Assembly (NCBI RefSeq): GCF_001039355.2
Contig: NW_019775474.1
Span: 199,325 to 263,324, forward strand
DNA from: Lingula anatina
Lineage: Eukaryota > Brachiopoda > Lingulata > Lingulida > Lingulidae
Reading direction: 5' to 3'
DNA: 64,000 nt
Shown here piece by piece: positions 49,401 through 62,508 of this stretch (position 1 is its first letter; every line of letters starts with the position of its first letter). The notes beneath the pieces were generated by a model. The model worked only from the letters and a program-made list of their open reading frames with translations. It had not been told where the DNA came from and did not search any database. The translations under genes and the position numbers were made by a program.

Positions 49401-52400
49401 TAAGTTGGACAACAGATTTATATTTGGTCAAACAAGACTAATGATTTGATCTAAATTTTAAAACCAGTTTGCGGGCTTAAGTTCTTTTACAAGACTAGTC
49501 TCTGATCTTGTAACCTCATACACGGCCAAACATGTACAGTTTTAGTTTAACCTTTATTATTTTACTTTAGATAAATTAAAAATACTAAGATAAGCTGTGT
49601 GTGCGTAAACTGATGCACATCACTGGTGTAAAGTAAATAAGAAACTTCACTATATTACAATCTACCATTCTACGGTTTTGTCCGATTAAGCCGAATGTAT
49701 TATCAGCAGGCATAATTCAAATTCGGCGTCGCTGTAGAAAAGAAGATTGAAAGCTTGCTATACATGTATGCATAAGGTTAGATAAGACAAACCAATTAGA
49801 TATATCTATTAAAAATAAAAAAGCACTGTCACTTACTGTCATTTCAATTTCAAATAAAATCCCAAGCATCCCTAAATTGCATCTTAACGCTTTCAATACA
49901 TCCGCATCTGAGCTTTCGCTGAATTCTCTAATGTCTCCACGGCCATCAACAAGCTTGCCTCCGGTCATATAGCCACCTATCGACGGTTCATGGTAGAACC
50001 CATTCTAAGAAAAGGTTCAAACAGTCAAAACATATATAGACATCAAACCACACTTTTTTTAATTTAAAATTCAGAAGGGCTTGCAATCTGCATGAACGAG
50101 GTTCCATGTTGTAAAAATCACATCCAAGAGTACAAAAATCACAATTTCGTGGAAAAATTATTGTAAAACATTATTTCTATATTGATATGTTCAAGATAGG
50201 ATAACAATTCATGAACAAACTAAAACAAATATTGTGAGTTGGGTGTTTTGCTTTTTTGGACCCGAAACTCGCTCTGCAAGGTTCGACAAACTTCCAGATG
50301 GATGGCTGTGGATTTGAATATGGAAAAACAGTCTTCAGGGTCAACAGTTTGGATATGAATATGAAATATAGCATTTATAAAGACGCTATGGAATGTAAAT
50401 GCATTCATGGATATAAGTAGATACAATGTAACAGAACTGCGTCCTTATACATTGCCTCAAAAAAGGTCCATAAATTAAAATATATAAATTTACGACGGAA
50501 GAAATAAAGCGTAATGGTTAACGTGCCATACATGTGATGCAGTTGCAATAGCTCCCCCTATCGTAACTTCTCCAATGAGAGGACCCGGATGAAAGACATA
50601 GCCATGCTCGGCGAGCTCATGCTTCAACTCTGCCTGGGTGACGCCTGCCGCAACTTTCACGGTAGGGACATTGTTCGCTGCAATCTGTAATAGCAAGTAT
50701 GGTTCATTTAATCATGTGTACTGGAAGGCCTGTATGAAAATGGTAGGGGGTAACTCCAATGTTTTCATAACAGTGTTTTTTTTTCTTACAGATGCAAAAT
50801 TTGATGCTTAATACGAATCTAACAATTTTTCTTACGACATTGTCGATTTTCAAAATGATGGACAAAACGACCTCCAAAATGTTATTCCATTTAAATGACA
50901 ATTGTAAGTACATGTACTAAGTTTTACTCTGGTATGCCTTTTCTTATGTGTTTGGAGTTGCACAGTCCGATTCTTGCATTAGTGCTGTCATTGGTAGCCT
51001 ACATTCCAAAAAGCTCAGTATACATAAAAATAATAATAATGTGTCATTTGAATGAGACTAGATATACCTCAAATATATACGACATCGGAGAAATAGAACA
51101 CCTACCTTGGGCAGCAATATCACCCTCTTTCCTCCTTCTAGGGTCAACTCGGACGTTCTGATATGGACATGTCCTCGACCACCCCAAACTTGATCAGCGG
51201 TATGTGCGCTGCCCACGGCGCTTACTTGTACCCCGCAAGTTACGGCAGCCAAGACAGTTCTCTGTATCTTTAGAAAATAATGTAATTCACTTAAATAACT
51301 GCGTTTAAATTTTTAGAATCGACAAAAATTTACATGTTATCAATGTCTAAATATAGGCCTACGAAGATTATCATATACGTTAAAAATAATATATTTTCAA
51401 AGCACATTTGTAACTGCTGTCAATTCTGAATGATAACGAAAGGCATTTAAGGTCGTATTAAACATTTGAAAAACATATGTTGGCAGTATCATTTACATTA
51501 CAACAGTGATACTTAGCTGTACCTCCTCAGCTGACTTTGGTCTCGTCACGAACACGTGATCATAAGTGACGACTTTCTGCCAATTAGAGAACGGCTCTAG
51601 TAGGACCGTTGGCGATGGACCAATAAATTCCTGCAGGCAGCTCTGTATTACCAATAACTGTGGCAGCGTCGCAAGTTCTTATGAAAAAACAAATAAACAT
51701 TTCGTTAGAATAATAATGAAATAATATGACCTGAATAATATGAACAAAAAGACCTAAAGGGTCGCTCAGCGAATAAAGAACACCATTAATTTATTAGTAA
51801 ACTACTAGATAAAATGACTTACGAATATGCATTAAAATAGGTGTTTGTTTCAAAATTTATTCAATGGGACAATGTGGGATAATCCAAGGGCTCGCGGTTT
51901 AGCTTTAAGGCAAGGAAGATTTCGAGAGGTTTAAAGGTGTTAGGATCAGAAATATTGGCAGAACTGCCAGGGTTATTATTGGCAGACTAGCAAATGTGTC
52001 TCGGCAGACATTAAAAGCTAACAAAATTTAACCACGGATTTTTTGTTGTTGATTTCTCTTCAATTCTGTCTAATAAGTCTGTTGCACAACGGTGCAAATT
52101 CGCTGTTTTTCGTAAGTAATTCACTTTGAAACTGGTATTTTAATTCAAGGTGATTTTGTATCGAATCAAAACAGTTACAGTTTATTTGAGGCGATACTCA
52201 TATATCATCCAAGGATGAACACGAATCGGCCCTGTTAAACATGTAAATCAGTGTATGACAAGTAAACAGGTCAAGCATAACGGTTAAACTTTTTCGTGTT
52301 TTATTTACGTTTCCTCCTGCCATAGAAACCCATTTACTTCCAATTTAAAGGGATAACAACTCTTCTTATGAGTTTCATATTTCACAATAAATACATTGTA

Positions 52401-52966
52401 AACAACTCATAGTGGACCTTCATAGGTGGCTACCCTCCATGATTATCTCCTAAGAGATATTAACAAAAAATAAACTAACATGGGCTGACTTGGATTATCG
52501 GAACGGATTCATTGACAATTGGTAAGTGTGGGGAAACCGTCGTTTACCCCAGGATAATACGTTTTACGGCACTACCCCCCCCCCCCAAAAAAAAAAAAAT
52601 AAAAAAATAAATAAAAAATAAAATAACAGTTGTTATACTTAACACTGCGCCCGTATTATTATGCTTTATGCGCCAAACAACTAACAACCTATATCACAGA
52701 GAGAGAGATTGATGTAGGACGTTACTATACCGGTAACATGGGTTACATATTCACCTAAAGTGACCTCCTTTTATCCAAACCAAAGTGAAGTGCATACGCT
52801 CAACTCCGTAAACGTAGAGAAATGACATCAGTTTGATCTAAAGGAGACATAGGCCTATTACCTAGCAAAATGAACTTCATAATGTTTTAGTTTAATATTT
52901 TACCCAATTTTTACCTGGTTTAAACAGCAGACAGGCGTATAGGCAGGAGATCGGCGGGGTCACCAT
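46096..52966 (-). CDS. FAD-dependent sugar-lactone-oxidase-like protein, copy 2 (529 aa)
   Basis: Exons in order: 52966-52915, 51677-51523, 51267-51106, 50684-50532, 50004-49837, 49208-48991, 48176-48089, 47581-47429, 47084-46851, 46302-46096 (TGA). Phases match at each junction and lengths equal those of copy 3 except exon 7 (88 against 79). The FAD loop SAVGSAHTADQVWGG puts the presumed covalent His at residue 91. VAAGVTQAELKHEL, TIGGAIATASH and SIGGYMTGGKLVDGRG follow. The C-terminus has GRPHWGK (473-479) and ELDPSGVFTNVFLREL. At about 530 aa it is longer than the 440 aa of vertebrate gulonolactone oxidase and closer to plant gulonolactone-oxidase-like proteins. The start MVTPPISCLYACLLF is hydrophobic, but a signal peptide is not clear. 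Expression control is not visible. Confidence 0.87.
46403..46433. repeat. (AT)n microsatellite
   Basis: A perfect AT run just outside exon 10 of copy 2, within its last intron. No other feature is present. Confidence 0.93.
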
Positions 52967-53862
52967 CTTGGACAGCCTTTCTTCGTTGTTCAATTTACAC
53001 GAATTCCATTCATGACATGTGCACAAACAGAGCGTGACGAAATAATGTGGACAGTTAGGTTGTTCCTACAAAACTTTATCAGTCTGGTCACAGTCAACCT
53101 GTACAAAAGTTTATACCCTCTACTATAATGTTGAATAAACAACAACATTTTTATTTTTTCAGTGTTCAAACAGGTTTGTGAGACACACCCATCGTGAATA
53201 TTTATAATCAGTTACTGTAATAACCGTTACTATTACACTTCTCAAAAAAATATTGAGCAGATATAAAGATATTTTATTGAAACGTGTGTGCTGCCTGACC
53301 ATTCCAATACTGTATACATACGTATCTTTCTGAAATACTTACATTAATTTCAGTTTCCAAACAAAAGTTTAGAATGTTTCCACAATGTTCCTTTTTCTTC
53401 TGAAGGTTTGTTATGCTGATAAGATGTTTCCGTCCGAATTCAACCATTTTCGCGTTTGACCAATCGTTAAATATTTCTCTAATTCAGCATATCAATAATT
53501 TGTTTCCCCAAATTACTAGAAGGAAATATCTTTGCATTCATATCCCATGAAAATCTACATGTATAACAGGTTTAATGACATGGAGAATTTAAATGCGAAT
53601 ACCAGGGAAAACAAAATGCCAACTGACACTAAAATGTTCAAACAATTAACATGAGCATTAATTCACTGCAGAAATTCTACACTCAATATATTTTCCATGT
53701 CACGCCCGTGACCCTGTAGTGTCTGTATCTCTGTAGCGTCCGCAACAGTGTAGTGGCCGAGCCACTTAAGTAGTAAGTACATGTATTTGATGTCTCTGCA
53801 TCTTTTAGCAAAAAAAAAAAAAAAAAGGAAATTACACAATAACAATAAAATTAAAAGAGGAA
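52967..53862. other. Intergenic DNA between lactone-oxidase-like copies 2 and 3
   Basis: About 0.9 kb lie between the start of copy 2 and the stop of copy 3. No exon or strong repeat is seen, apart from a poly-A run near 53809. Any promoter of copy 2 should lie here. I cannot identify its elements. Confidence 0.45.
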
Positions 53863-54343
53863 TCACTTTCTTTTAATATCAAATAATTCTCTCAAGAAAA
53901 CGTTGGTAAAAACTCCCGATGGGTCAAGTTCTTTTCGGACGGCCTTGAACTTTTCCAAGTCGTCGCCGTAGATTGATCCCAGTCGTTCCTTTAAGGCTGG
54001 AAATACGTGAAGTCCCTTTCCCCAGTGAGGTCGCCCGTACTGACCAATTTTATCCCACTCTGTCACAAGCTGGAAATTCGGATAATTTACAATGACTTTT
54101 ACCCAACAAGTATAGTATACACATGGATAGCTACCGTTAACACAAGTATACGTTCTTAGTAGCGCCAGCTTTTCGTTGTCATAAACCGCAATAAAAGTGC
54201 CCAGCAAGTATATGTTTTCTACCTGTTTCTAGATTGCGTGTTGCTTCTCAACTACTGCATCGAGAACTGGCCTGCTTTGACATGTTACAAAAAGGAGCTT
54301 TTGATACTACTACGTAGGCAATGTTTTGTAGATCTAGGACAGG

Positions 54344-54408
<65 letters not shown>

Positions 54409-57400
54409 ACAAGCTTTCGATTTTGATTCAAAAGTCAGCAAAACCAGGAGGGGGGAAGACGAAACATATTCATGTAAATGGACAAAAACTAAGGCTTTTA
54501 ACTACCATGTCAGTTTTTTAAAAGCATTTTTTTTGTATTTATTTAATACCCCTCTTGTTCAGCAGTATAAGCCATTTTGAGGCGGCAAAGCTCAACTGGT
54601 TTTGCTTTTGACCAAACCGTATTGAATTGTACTTCATCCTACTGCCCGTATTTGTCAACCTTTTTTACGTGTAATGTACAGTATTTAACTCTGTTTTACA
54701 AAATCCTAGACCAAAGCTTAATCTACGTATTCTTGCCTAGCTACTATATTTTTGTATGGCCAATTGCTAGTGCCTGCGTTACAATTAAGGATTGAAAATC
54801 AATATTTAGACAACTTTTAACTCATTTTGAAAATGACGTATTAAAACTGGCAAACATGATATAACTAAAACGTGACTATCTTTTAAACTAAATGAGCTAT
54901 CTCACAAATTCAAACTAAGTAATACTGAGATATAAGGCTATCTGCTAGAAAGAAGTATATGTGGATCATAATACATGTATAAAACCGAAATAATATACTG
55001 CACTTGGTCTCGTTTTGGTACCTGTTTATCCACCTGTATAAAACAAAAAGCAAGAAACAAAAAACACATTATTGCTGTAGAAAGGTCAAACGCCCCCTGC
55101 ATGAAAATAAGACACGTGATAATACATACCGCTCTTTCGAATGCTTGGTACTTAATTATATGCATTGAAGAGGTTGGTTGACTATGGATGTGAAAAGACG
55201 CATAATGCTCAAAGTAGTCAGCCTTCCCATGCTTCCCACGATCCCGAGACTCTGACGCTGGGCAGAGGAGGCAGTCTGCGCCTTTGAACCACCTGAACAA
55301 TGCCTCCTGCACTGGCTGTATACCCTTCAGGTAGGACGCTCTATTCAACAGGGACGATAAAACCTGGAGATAAAGATGAATTTCCTTCACGGATTCTTGT
55401 GCCATTTGTTCAGGCGCAAAGGGAAGACATTCTGCGTTTTTTAAATTTAGAAAGGGTTCAGTGGGGTTTTCAATATAGGGTGTGCTACAGCCCCCCCCAA
55501 GTCAATGATTTTATGCAGGTTCGCCGGCATCCCTCTTGTACTTTGTGTACTACGCAGAATAAATTCTTCATTATATATATTCATAATGACAAAGAAAGAC
55601 TGAAAACTACATAGAATTTGCAAACAATTTATATTCAACAGTGAGTGCCGTTGCAATGCAGCAATAGTGCAATTAGCTTAAACCACGTAAGCTCCGAGCG
55701 ACAGCATACTAAATAACGTTGCGTAACTGATTATTGTTTGTAATTTATTATAGCTATAACAGCAACTCAACACAATGACAATTTAACAATTCAAATAAAT
55801 TCAAAGGCATTTTAAGAGGGGGAGACATGCATCCTTTTCTCTTTCCAAAACATACATTTGTCGATTATAACATAACGAAGGTTACGCAACGTCCAAATGA
55901 TTTCATTTGTTCGGTCACAAGGAATGCTGTTTCAAGATACACTCATACTTAGTACACCAATACTTATCTTCGTATAAAAATGAAATGTAGATTCACAACA
56001 CTATATCGCAAGGGGCGGAGGAACTATAAGATGTTTTATTGGGGTCTATTTTATTGAGGTACTGTATGTCTAACCTGCATTCCTGCTGCACCATTGGTGA
56101 AATTCGGATCAACCATCACATATTCCATACTGTCATCCGCTGGGAACCCGGTAATGTTGTAGAACAATACCTCTGTGAGGTTTTTCAGAACAGAGACGGG
56201 AAAAGAAAGTTGTGCTTCGAATGCAGCCTAAAGAAATTGAAAGTTAAGTTTTATCTTCATTCATTTCCTTTTTTTTTTTGCATACTAAGGTTAGCATTGT
56301 AAGGTAGTATACCAGAACACTTGATCTATTGAATACGGCATTGAGGTGGAAAGGTTTTTCTCATGACTAGATACATACCAATGACAAGTCACATTTTCAA
56401 ACATCCAGGGTTTTGTGAATAATGATAAAATATTAGACAGTTTAATGTCTTACTAATAGGCAATTAAGTGTCTATATTATCGATTTTGATACATTTTTAT
56501 ATCTGACCTCTGTGAAAAGAGAATATAAAATATTTAGTACACAAACAGTCACACAAACCTCATCACAAAAGGAGAATTTCAGTATGAATAGTGAATATTG
56601 TTTCAAATTTAAAAGAAAAAGAAACATTTTCACTTCATGACAATTCATTAATATAATATCAAGCACATGGTTATTTTAGCCAATCCAGGGGAAGGGAACT
56701 GCCCCCTCCCAACTCTTAGCTTTAGAGGTGCTCCCAGCTCCCCATAATCCCCCCCTTTTGCTCGTTCAACAAACGAAAAGAGACAAGGGCAAGTAAGTTT
56801 TGTATCCCTGTGTTGTGTTGAATACGAAAAAAAAATGTGAACTTATCCTTTATCTAACATTTTCAATTTTCGAGACAACTTTCCATCCTTTTGGCCTACC
56901 CATCACTTGGCAAAATCTTGTATCCATCAAATGTGTTGCGAAATTAAGACGCAAGACTCAAAACATTTAAACATATATTTATATATATATACCTTATTAT
57001 ACATGATTTTTGAGACGGACGGTGGCCTTTTGCCTTCTAAATTCACTTTGGCAGAGGTTTGATTTATGATCCTGGAAAAGCCATGAGACAATAAATAACT
57101 GTTTTGGAAAGAACACCATCCCTCTGAACTTAAATTTAGGAAATGAAAACTACGTGTTTTATGTCAGGTTACAATGTGTGGGTTTGGAATGGGAGGATGT
57201 TTTTCAAGTCTGCCAAACTGTTTTGCTAATTCCAAGCAACAACTTATGAACTAGCTATTTGTATAGGGAAGCAGAGGTCTGTCATTAATATTTGTATAGG
57301 GTGGCAGTTGCAATAAGATGACATTGATTTACTTATTGCATAAAAAAATTTCGGATAACCAGAAAAAAAGACGAAATTAAAAGTGGACGAAGTTAGAAAG

Positions 57401-60400
57401 ACGAGCATTATTAACATAATCATATCCTATGATATTTTGTCTTTTTCAATTTTAGCATAATTTATAGATTATAATAAATGGATTCAAATGTTTACTCTTA
57501 ACGATATTACTGCTTACACCATCTTAATGACCTAATTATACAAAGTTTATAGCATGCTTTTGCGTGCGGTTTTGCTTTCAATGACCTTGCGTCTGGAACT
57601 TTTATATATACATATAAGTATAAAATGCCCATAAGTTAAACTTTCGACCTTCAGCTTATATCGCATCACATGCCCCTTTACAGGTGTAGTTATGCAAAAC
57701 ACTGACTAGCTCTATTTTACACAAGGTTCATATAATCTTTGACATTTAATCGGTATCGCTTTGAAACTGAAACATTCCATTTTAAATAACTCGGCATTAA
57801 TTGCAGACTTATTTAATTATTTTTAATTATTTAATTAACATACTTGACATTAATGAAGATGGTGGAATTAAAGTACTTGTGATTAGTATATAATTATTTG
57901 ATAGCATTTTATCAATAAAGCAATGTAAATAATATGTATCAGTTTTTAATGCAGAGTTTTAGTAATAAACTGAATTTAAATCTTAAGTTTAAAATGGAAA
58001 AAGGTGTTGTGAACAGATTTGGCCATGGATAAATGCAGTCACAAATACCTTATCAGCACTAAATCATTTCCGCTGTCCCAACTCTTTGGTACCCTTCCAG
58101 TGCGTGTCACTGCTTTGGTTTCCTTCTCCGTCAGCGAATTGTAAGGTGCATAAAACATATTTACGAAGTCATTCTCGAGTATGAGATTCTGGAGAAAGGT
58201 TGGGCTAAACATGTTCCGAAGTGGAGTGAAGACGTGCTGGAAATTGGCAACCACCTGCTGGATAACCTGGAAGTTACAATTTAAAACGGACCCAAAATAA
58301 ATTCAATCCAGTATAAAGTACTGGTGAAAACTTTTGGTACAAAAGTTGTGTCAAACCCAGTACAAAATATATAAGTCTGTACCTAACAAATGATGCCTTT
58401 TCATCTTTTCACTTACTTCCAGTTCAATTTCAAACAAAATTCCAAGCAGTCCTAAGTGGCATCTTAACGCTTTCAATTCATTCGCATCTGAGTTTTGGTT
58501 GAATTCTCTTATATCCCCACGTCCATCAACGAGCTTCACTCGCGTCATGTAGCCACCTATCGACGGTTCATGGTAGAATCCATTCTAAGATGGCAACAAA
58601 ATGGAAAAATAATAATAATAAATAACTCGCGCAGAACTTCAAACACAGCTAGGGAGATTTCCGATCCAAGGTGACAGGATTTCATAGTAAGTGCTGCGTT
58701 CAGCTGCAATATGTATGTGTATATCTGTAGAAAGTAATGCGATTTTAATATTATTTCTAATGCTGAGTTGGGTGATTTGCATATTCGGGTTCGAATTTCG
58801 CCTTTGCCAAAGAGATTCGGAAAACGGGATTAAATCACAACTTGAATTTGGAACACACTCACACTCCCTCCTCTCTCACACACCCCACAAGCGCGCACAC
58901 GCATTCACACAATTGATGAACAATGTGCACGGTTTGGATCCCAATCTTGAATTAGGCCCTAGTTATAAAGAAACAGAGGAATGTTTATCTAAAACATGAG
59001 AGGACACACAGAGATAACGGAGATGTATTTTTAAAAGTAACATTTGTAACATTTGTAAAGCAAATTTGCCTATTTTGTGAAGTTACGACGGAATAGAACT
59101 AAAGCGTATTGTTAAACCTATCATACATGTGCTGAAGTTGCAACGGCTCCCCCTATCGTCGCTTCTCCAATGAGTGGCCCCAGATGAAAGACATAGCCGT
59201 ACTTGGCGAGCTCGTAGTTCAACTCTGCTTGGGTGACGCCTGCTGCAACTTTCACGGAAGCGACAGTTTTACCTGCAATCTGTAATAGTCTGTCAATATG
59301 ATGGGAAATGCATTTCCGTCATTTAAATAATAATAATAAAAATCATAATTCGAAGAATTGAAATTGAAATAGACCTACATGTACAGCATATGCTTGCATC
59401 ATCAGAGAAACAACACATACCTCGGGCTGCATAATCACTCTCTTTCCTCCTTCTAGGGTCAACTCGGACATATTAATATGGACATGGGCTCTACCACCCC
59501 AAACTTGATCAGCGGTATGTGCACTGCCCACGGCTCGCACTTGTAGCCCACAAGTTGTAGCAGCAGAAACAGTTCTCTGTATCTACAAACTAAATTCACT
59601 GTAACTGCCATTAGATTTAGATTTAAAGATTTTATTGTTCGGAAAATACGCTATAATTTAGCATTTTCCTTCATTTTCCAAACGAGGAGACGACAATTTT
59701 TCAATCTCAAACATCTCTCAATCAAAACGAAAAGCACTCAAAAACTACATTTGTAACACTTGAAAATTGCAAAAAAAGTTATTTGCCACAACATTATTTT
59801 GAGTAAAAAAATGCTTTTCTCTACCTCCTCAGCTGTCCTCGGTTTAGTCACGAACACGTGATCATAAGTGACTAAATCTTGCCAGTTAGAGAACGGCTCT
59901 AGTAGGACCGTTGGCGATGGACCAATAAAATCCTGAAGGCATGTCTGTATTACGAGCAACTGAGGAGTCGTCGCAATATCTAATTTAATATAATAATATT
60001 ATACATTTTATTTAAAGTATGAGATAGATTAAAACATTCAGGACACTTTACAAGAGTAACTTAATAAATTTATCCAATGCAAAAAGCCTGAATATTCAAT
60101 TAGAAAAAAAATTTGCAAAACTTTACATGTAGCCTACGAGTAAAGTACTCAACACGGAGATTATATCTTAATATCATTCTACAGATGCAGTTGTTGCCCA
60201 TTGAAGGCTGTACATATACTTTGAATTTTGATTTTTTTTACACTGATGGAGAATTTACCTTAAATATTAATAGTATTTTATTGCATTTTCAATATTGGTC
60301 CGCCGACAAGGGTGTATCAACCTTTTTGGGATCAGAGTAAGTCAATTTTTGCTGCGGAGCTTCGTTTTTCATTTGCTAAAAGAGGTCAGTGTACTTTTTG

Positions 60401-61311
60401 CTGTTCTCGTGCGTTCTCCCGTTTGTTCTCATAAGGTGGTTTCGCAGTGAATAAACAGATAAAGTTTACCAAAGATGACCCTTAGTGTTGAAGGTAAAAT
60501 CGGATCACACCGGTGAAGTAACCAGGTGTATTTTTCGCATTTACGTTTCTCTTGTCACAGACAACTCCATTGTTCTACTTTAAGATAACTCTAAACATAA
60601 CACAGTCCCGCATTACTAATACTACATGTAAATGTGCCAAACTGTAAAGAATATCTACTGTAAACATATGGCAGCCATGGGTGTTGAACGTCTTTTAACC
60701 AGTCTGTCTCCGGACCGGCACTCGGTCTGTCTCTATCCAAACCAAACAGACGGATATACACCGGACCCCTTAGAGGTCACACGTTAACTCAGAGGGAACC
60801 CATGAGCATGCTCCACGTACCCAGCTGGTTCGTTAATCATATTTTCCGGTCGTCAAGGGAGGGGGGGAGGGGGGGGGAGGGGGGGTTGCATAATTTCAGC
60901 TGCCCCTTTCTGCATTACGGAACCTTCACCCCATGTTCAGTACATTTTCACCTGTGTTATAAGAAGAATATCTGGCTTAATTGTGCATAAGTTTTTGAAC
61001 ATGTTTTTTTTTTAATTTCACCTCTCTGGGAGTCTTTGAACGCTCAATATTACAAAATGCTCCACATTGCTCCTTGCTCCCCATATGTGTTCTTCATGAC
61101 CTTGATAAGGCCGTTTACGGTGTAAAAACTGAACACTATATACTTCAGTAGTCCCAGCACGAGTATCTTGTCTGGTTTCTCAAAGTTCTATCTAAATGAC
61201 ATCTATTACATCACAAAATCTACTTCATTATATTATAGCTAATCCACCCAATATTTTACCTGGATTAAACAGCAGACAGGCATACAGACAGGAAATCGGC
61301 GGGGACACCAT
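53863..61311 (-). CDS. FAD-dependent sugar-lactone-oxidase-like protein, copy 3 (526 aa)
   Basis: Exons in order: 61311-61260, 59979-59825, 59582-59421, 59279-59127, 58584-58417, 58266-58049, 57071-56993, 56227-56075, 55363-55130, 54069-53863 (TGA). The FAD loop RAVGSAHTADQVWGG gives His91. Further family segments are VAAGVTQAELNYEL, TIGGAVATSAH, SIGGYMTRVKLVDGRG and LGLLGILFEIEL. The substrate-domain stretch FVNMFYAPYNSLTE is shared with copy 2. The ending has GRPHWGKGLHVFPALKERL and ELDPSGVFTNVFLREL, with the HWGK motif at 473-476. The start exon (MVSPPISCLYACLLFNP) is a single 52-bp exon 1.3 kb upstream of exon 2 and is conserved in all three complete copies, which supports the start choice. 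It is the closest relative of copy 2 in the window. Confidence 0.87.
54347..54405. repeat. (AT)n microsatellite, 59 bp
   Basis: A perfect AT run in the last intron of lactone-oxidase-like copy 3. It generates artefactual Tyr-Ile open frames. Confidence 0.95.
60857..60885 (+). repeat. G-tract with single-A interruptions
   Basis: Runs of three to seven or more G separated by single A, in intron 1 of copy 3. The spacing allows a G-quadruplex on the plus strand, which is the non-template side of nothing known here. It may simply be low-complexity DNA. Confidence 0.85.
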
Positions 61312-62508
61312 CTTCCACAGCCTTTTTTAATCTACTGTAGAAGACGCATATAAATGTGTATGACCTATCTTAGGTCATCGTCTGTACACAAAACAGAGAG
61401 TGACAAAATAATGTGCACACGTAAGGTTTTGTTGCGTAATTTCTATGGGGCATGCTCATTTTTTCTTTGAACAGTTGTCATGTATAACTGCTATTGACCA
61501 ATTTTAATATGTATATAGCACGAAAAGGCCGTCACAATCATTCCTTATTTGCTAACTGTTATTATGTTGGATGTAGTGGTAAGGCGATGAATTTGATTTC
61601 TCTGCACATTTGAGCCCTTGAGACTTCAGGATAAATAAAAATGTTTATAAAATCACACAGTGACAAGAAAATGAAATAAAAAATCGTTAAGTGATTTTTA
61701 AAATTTATTGGTGCATAACATGCAGCAAAACGGGCTACTGACAATGTACACATAATAAAGTGGTATACCCTTATAGTTTTAAAATAATTAACTTCATTTA
61801 AAGCACTGTGTAATGTATCTTTTAGTATGCAGTAGATTCAAAGTTTTGAAATCAAACTGTGTATGGTGCTGTATAACGTTCATGGGCTGATCCGGGTTTT
61901 TTTTGAAGGGGGGGGGGGAGGGTTAACGAATGACAAGCATCGGATGCATATCCGACCCTTGCTCCCTTGGCGTGGGATTAGGGACCCACTCCAGGGCCCC
62001 GAAAAATTTTGGTGTTTTGGAGGGCAAACGGTTCCATTTGTTAGGCTCTCTCATATTAGTTGAAGTAATTTTTATACTATTTCGCGGGTTTCTACAGCAA
62101 AACAGCTCGAGCGACAATCAACTATAAAGCTCGCACATGGATGACAATGGCATATGTACATGTATCACAAATGACGATACAAATGTGTGTTTTGAGTCAG
62201 TATGCTGGATAGCTTTTAATCTACATTTAATCTACATGTTTGGTTAAATTATCTTTGTAAAGTGTAGAGCCTACTTAAGAATCTATATATATAATTTCGC
62301 TGGTTTCTACAGCAAAACAGGTCGAGCTTCTATCAAATATAAAGCTCGTACATGGATGACAACAGCAAATGCACATGTATCGCAAATGACGACACAAATG
62401 TGTGCTTTGTTTCAGTTTGCTTGATAGCTTATGGGTACATTTGTGTGATTTTCAGGAATTGAAAACTACGCGGATTTTACTCACTGACATGTCCGTCGGC
62501 CCTTTCAA
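61312..62508. other. Intergenic DNA between lactone-oxidase-like copies 3 and 4
   Basis: No exon is seen. It contains a short poly-G run near 61908 and the paired direct repeats at 62081 and 62296, and would carry the promoter of copy 3. Confidence 0.45.
62081..62430. repeat. Diverged direct repeat of about 140 bp, two units
   Basis: The unit at 62081-62220 and the unit at 62296-62430 share TTCGC-GGTTTCTACAGCAA, then AACAG-TCGAGC, ATAAAGCTCG and ACATGGATGACAA, and end near GATAGCTT. They are clearly related but differ at many positions, with a 75-base spacer. They lie just 3' of copy 4. Confidence 0.85.

Noticed and set aside
54238-54521. Tyr-Ile repeat frames on the plus strand
   Set aside because: They are produced by the AT microsatellite at 54347-54405.
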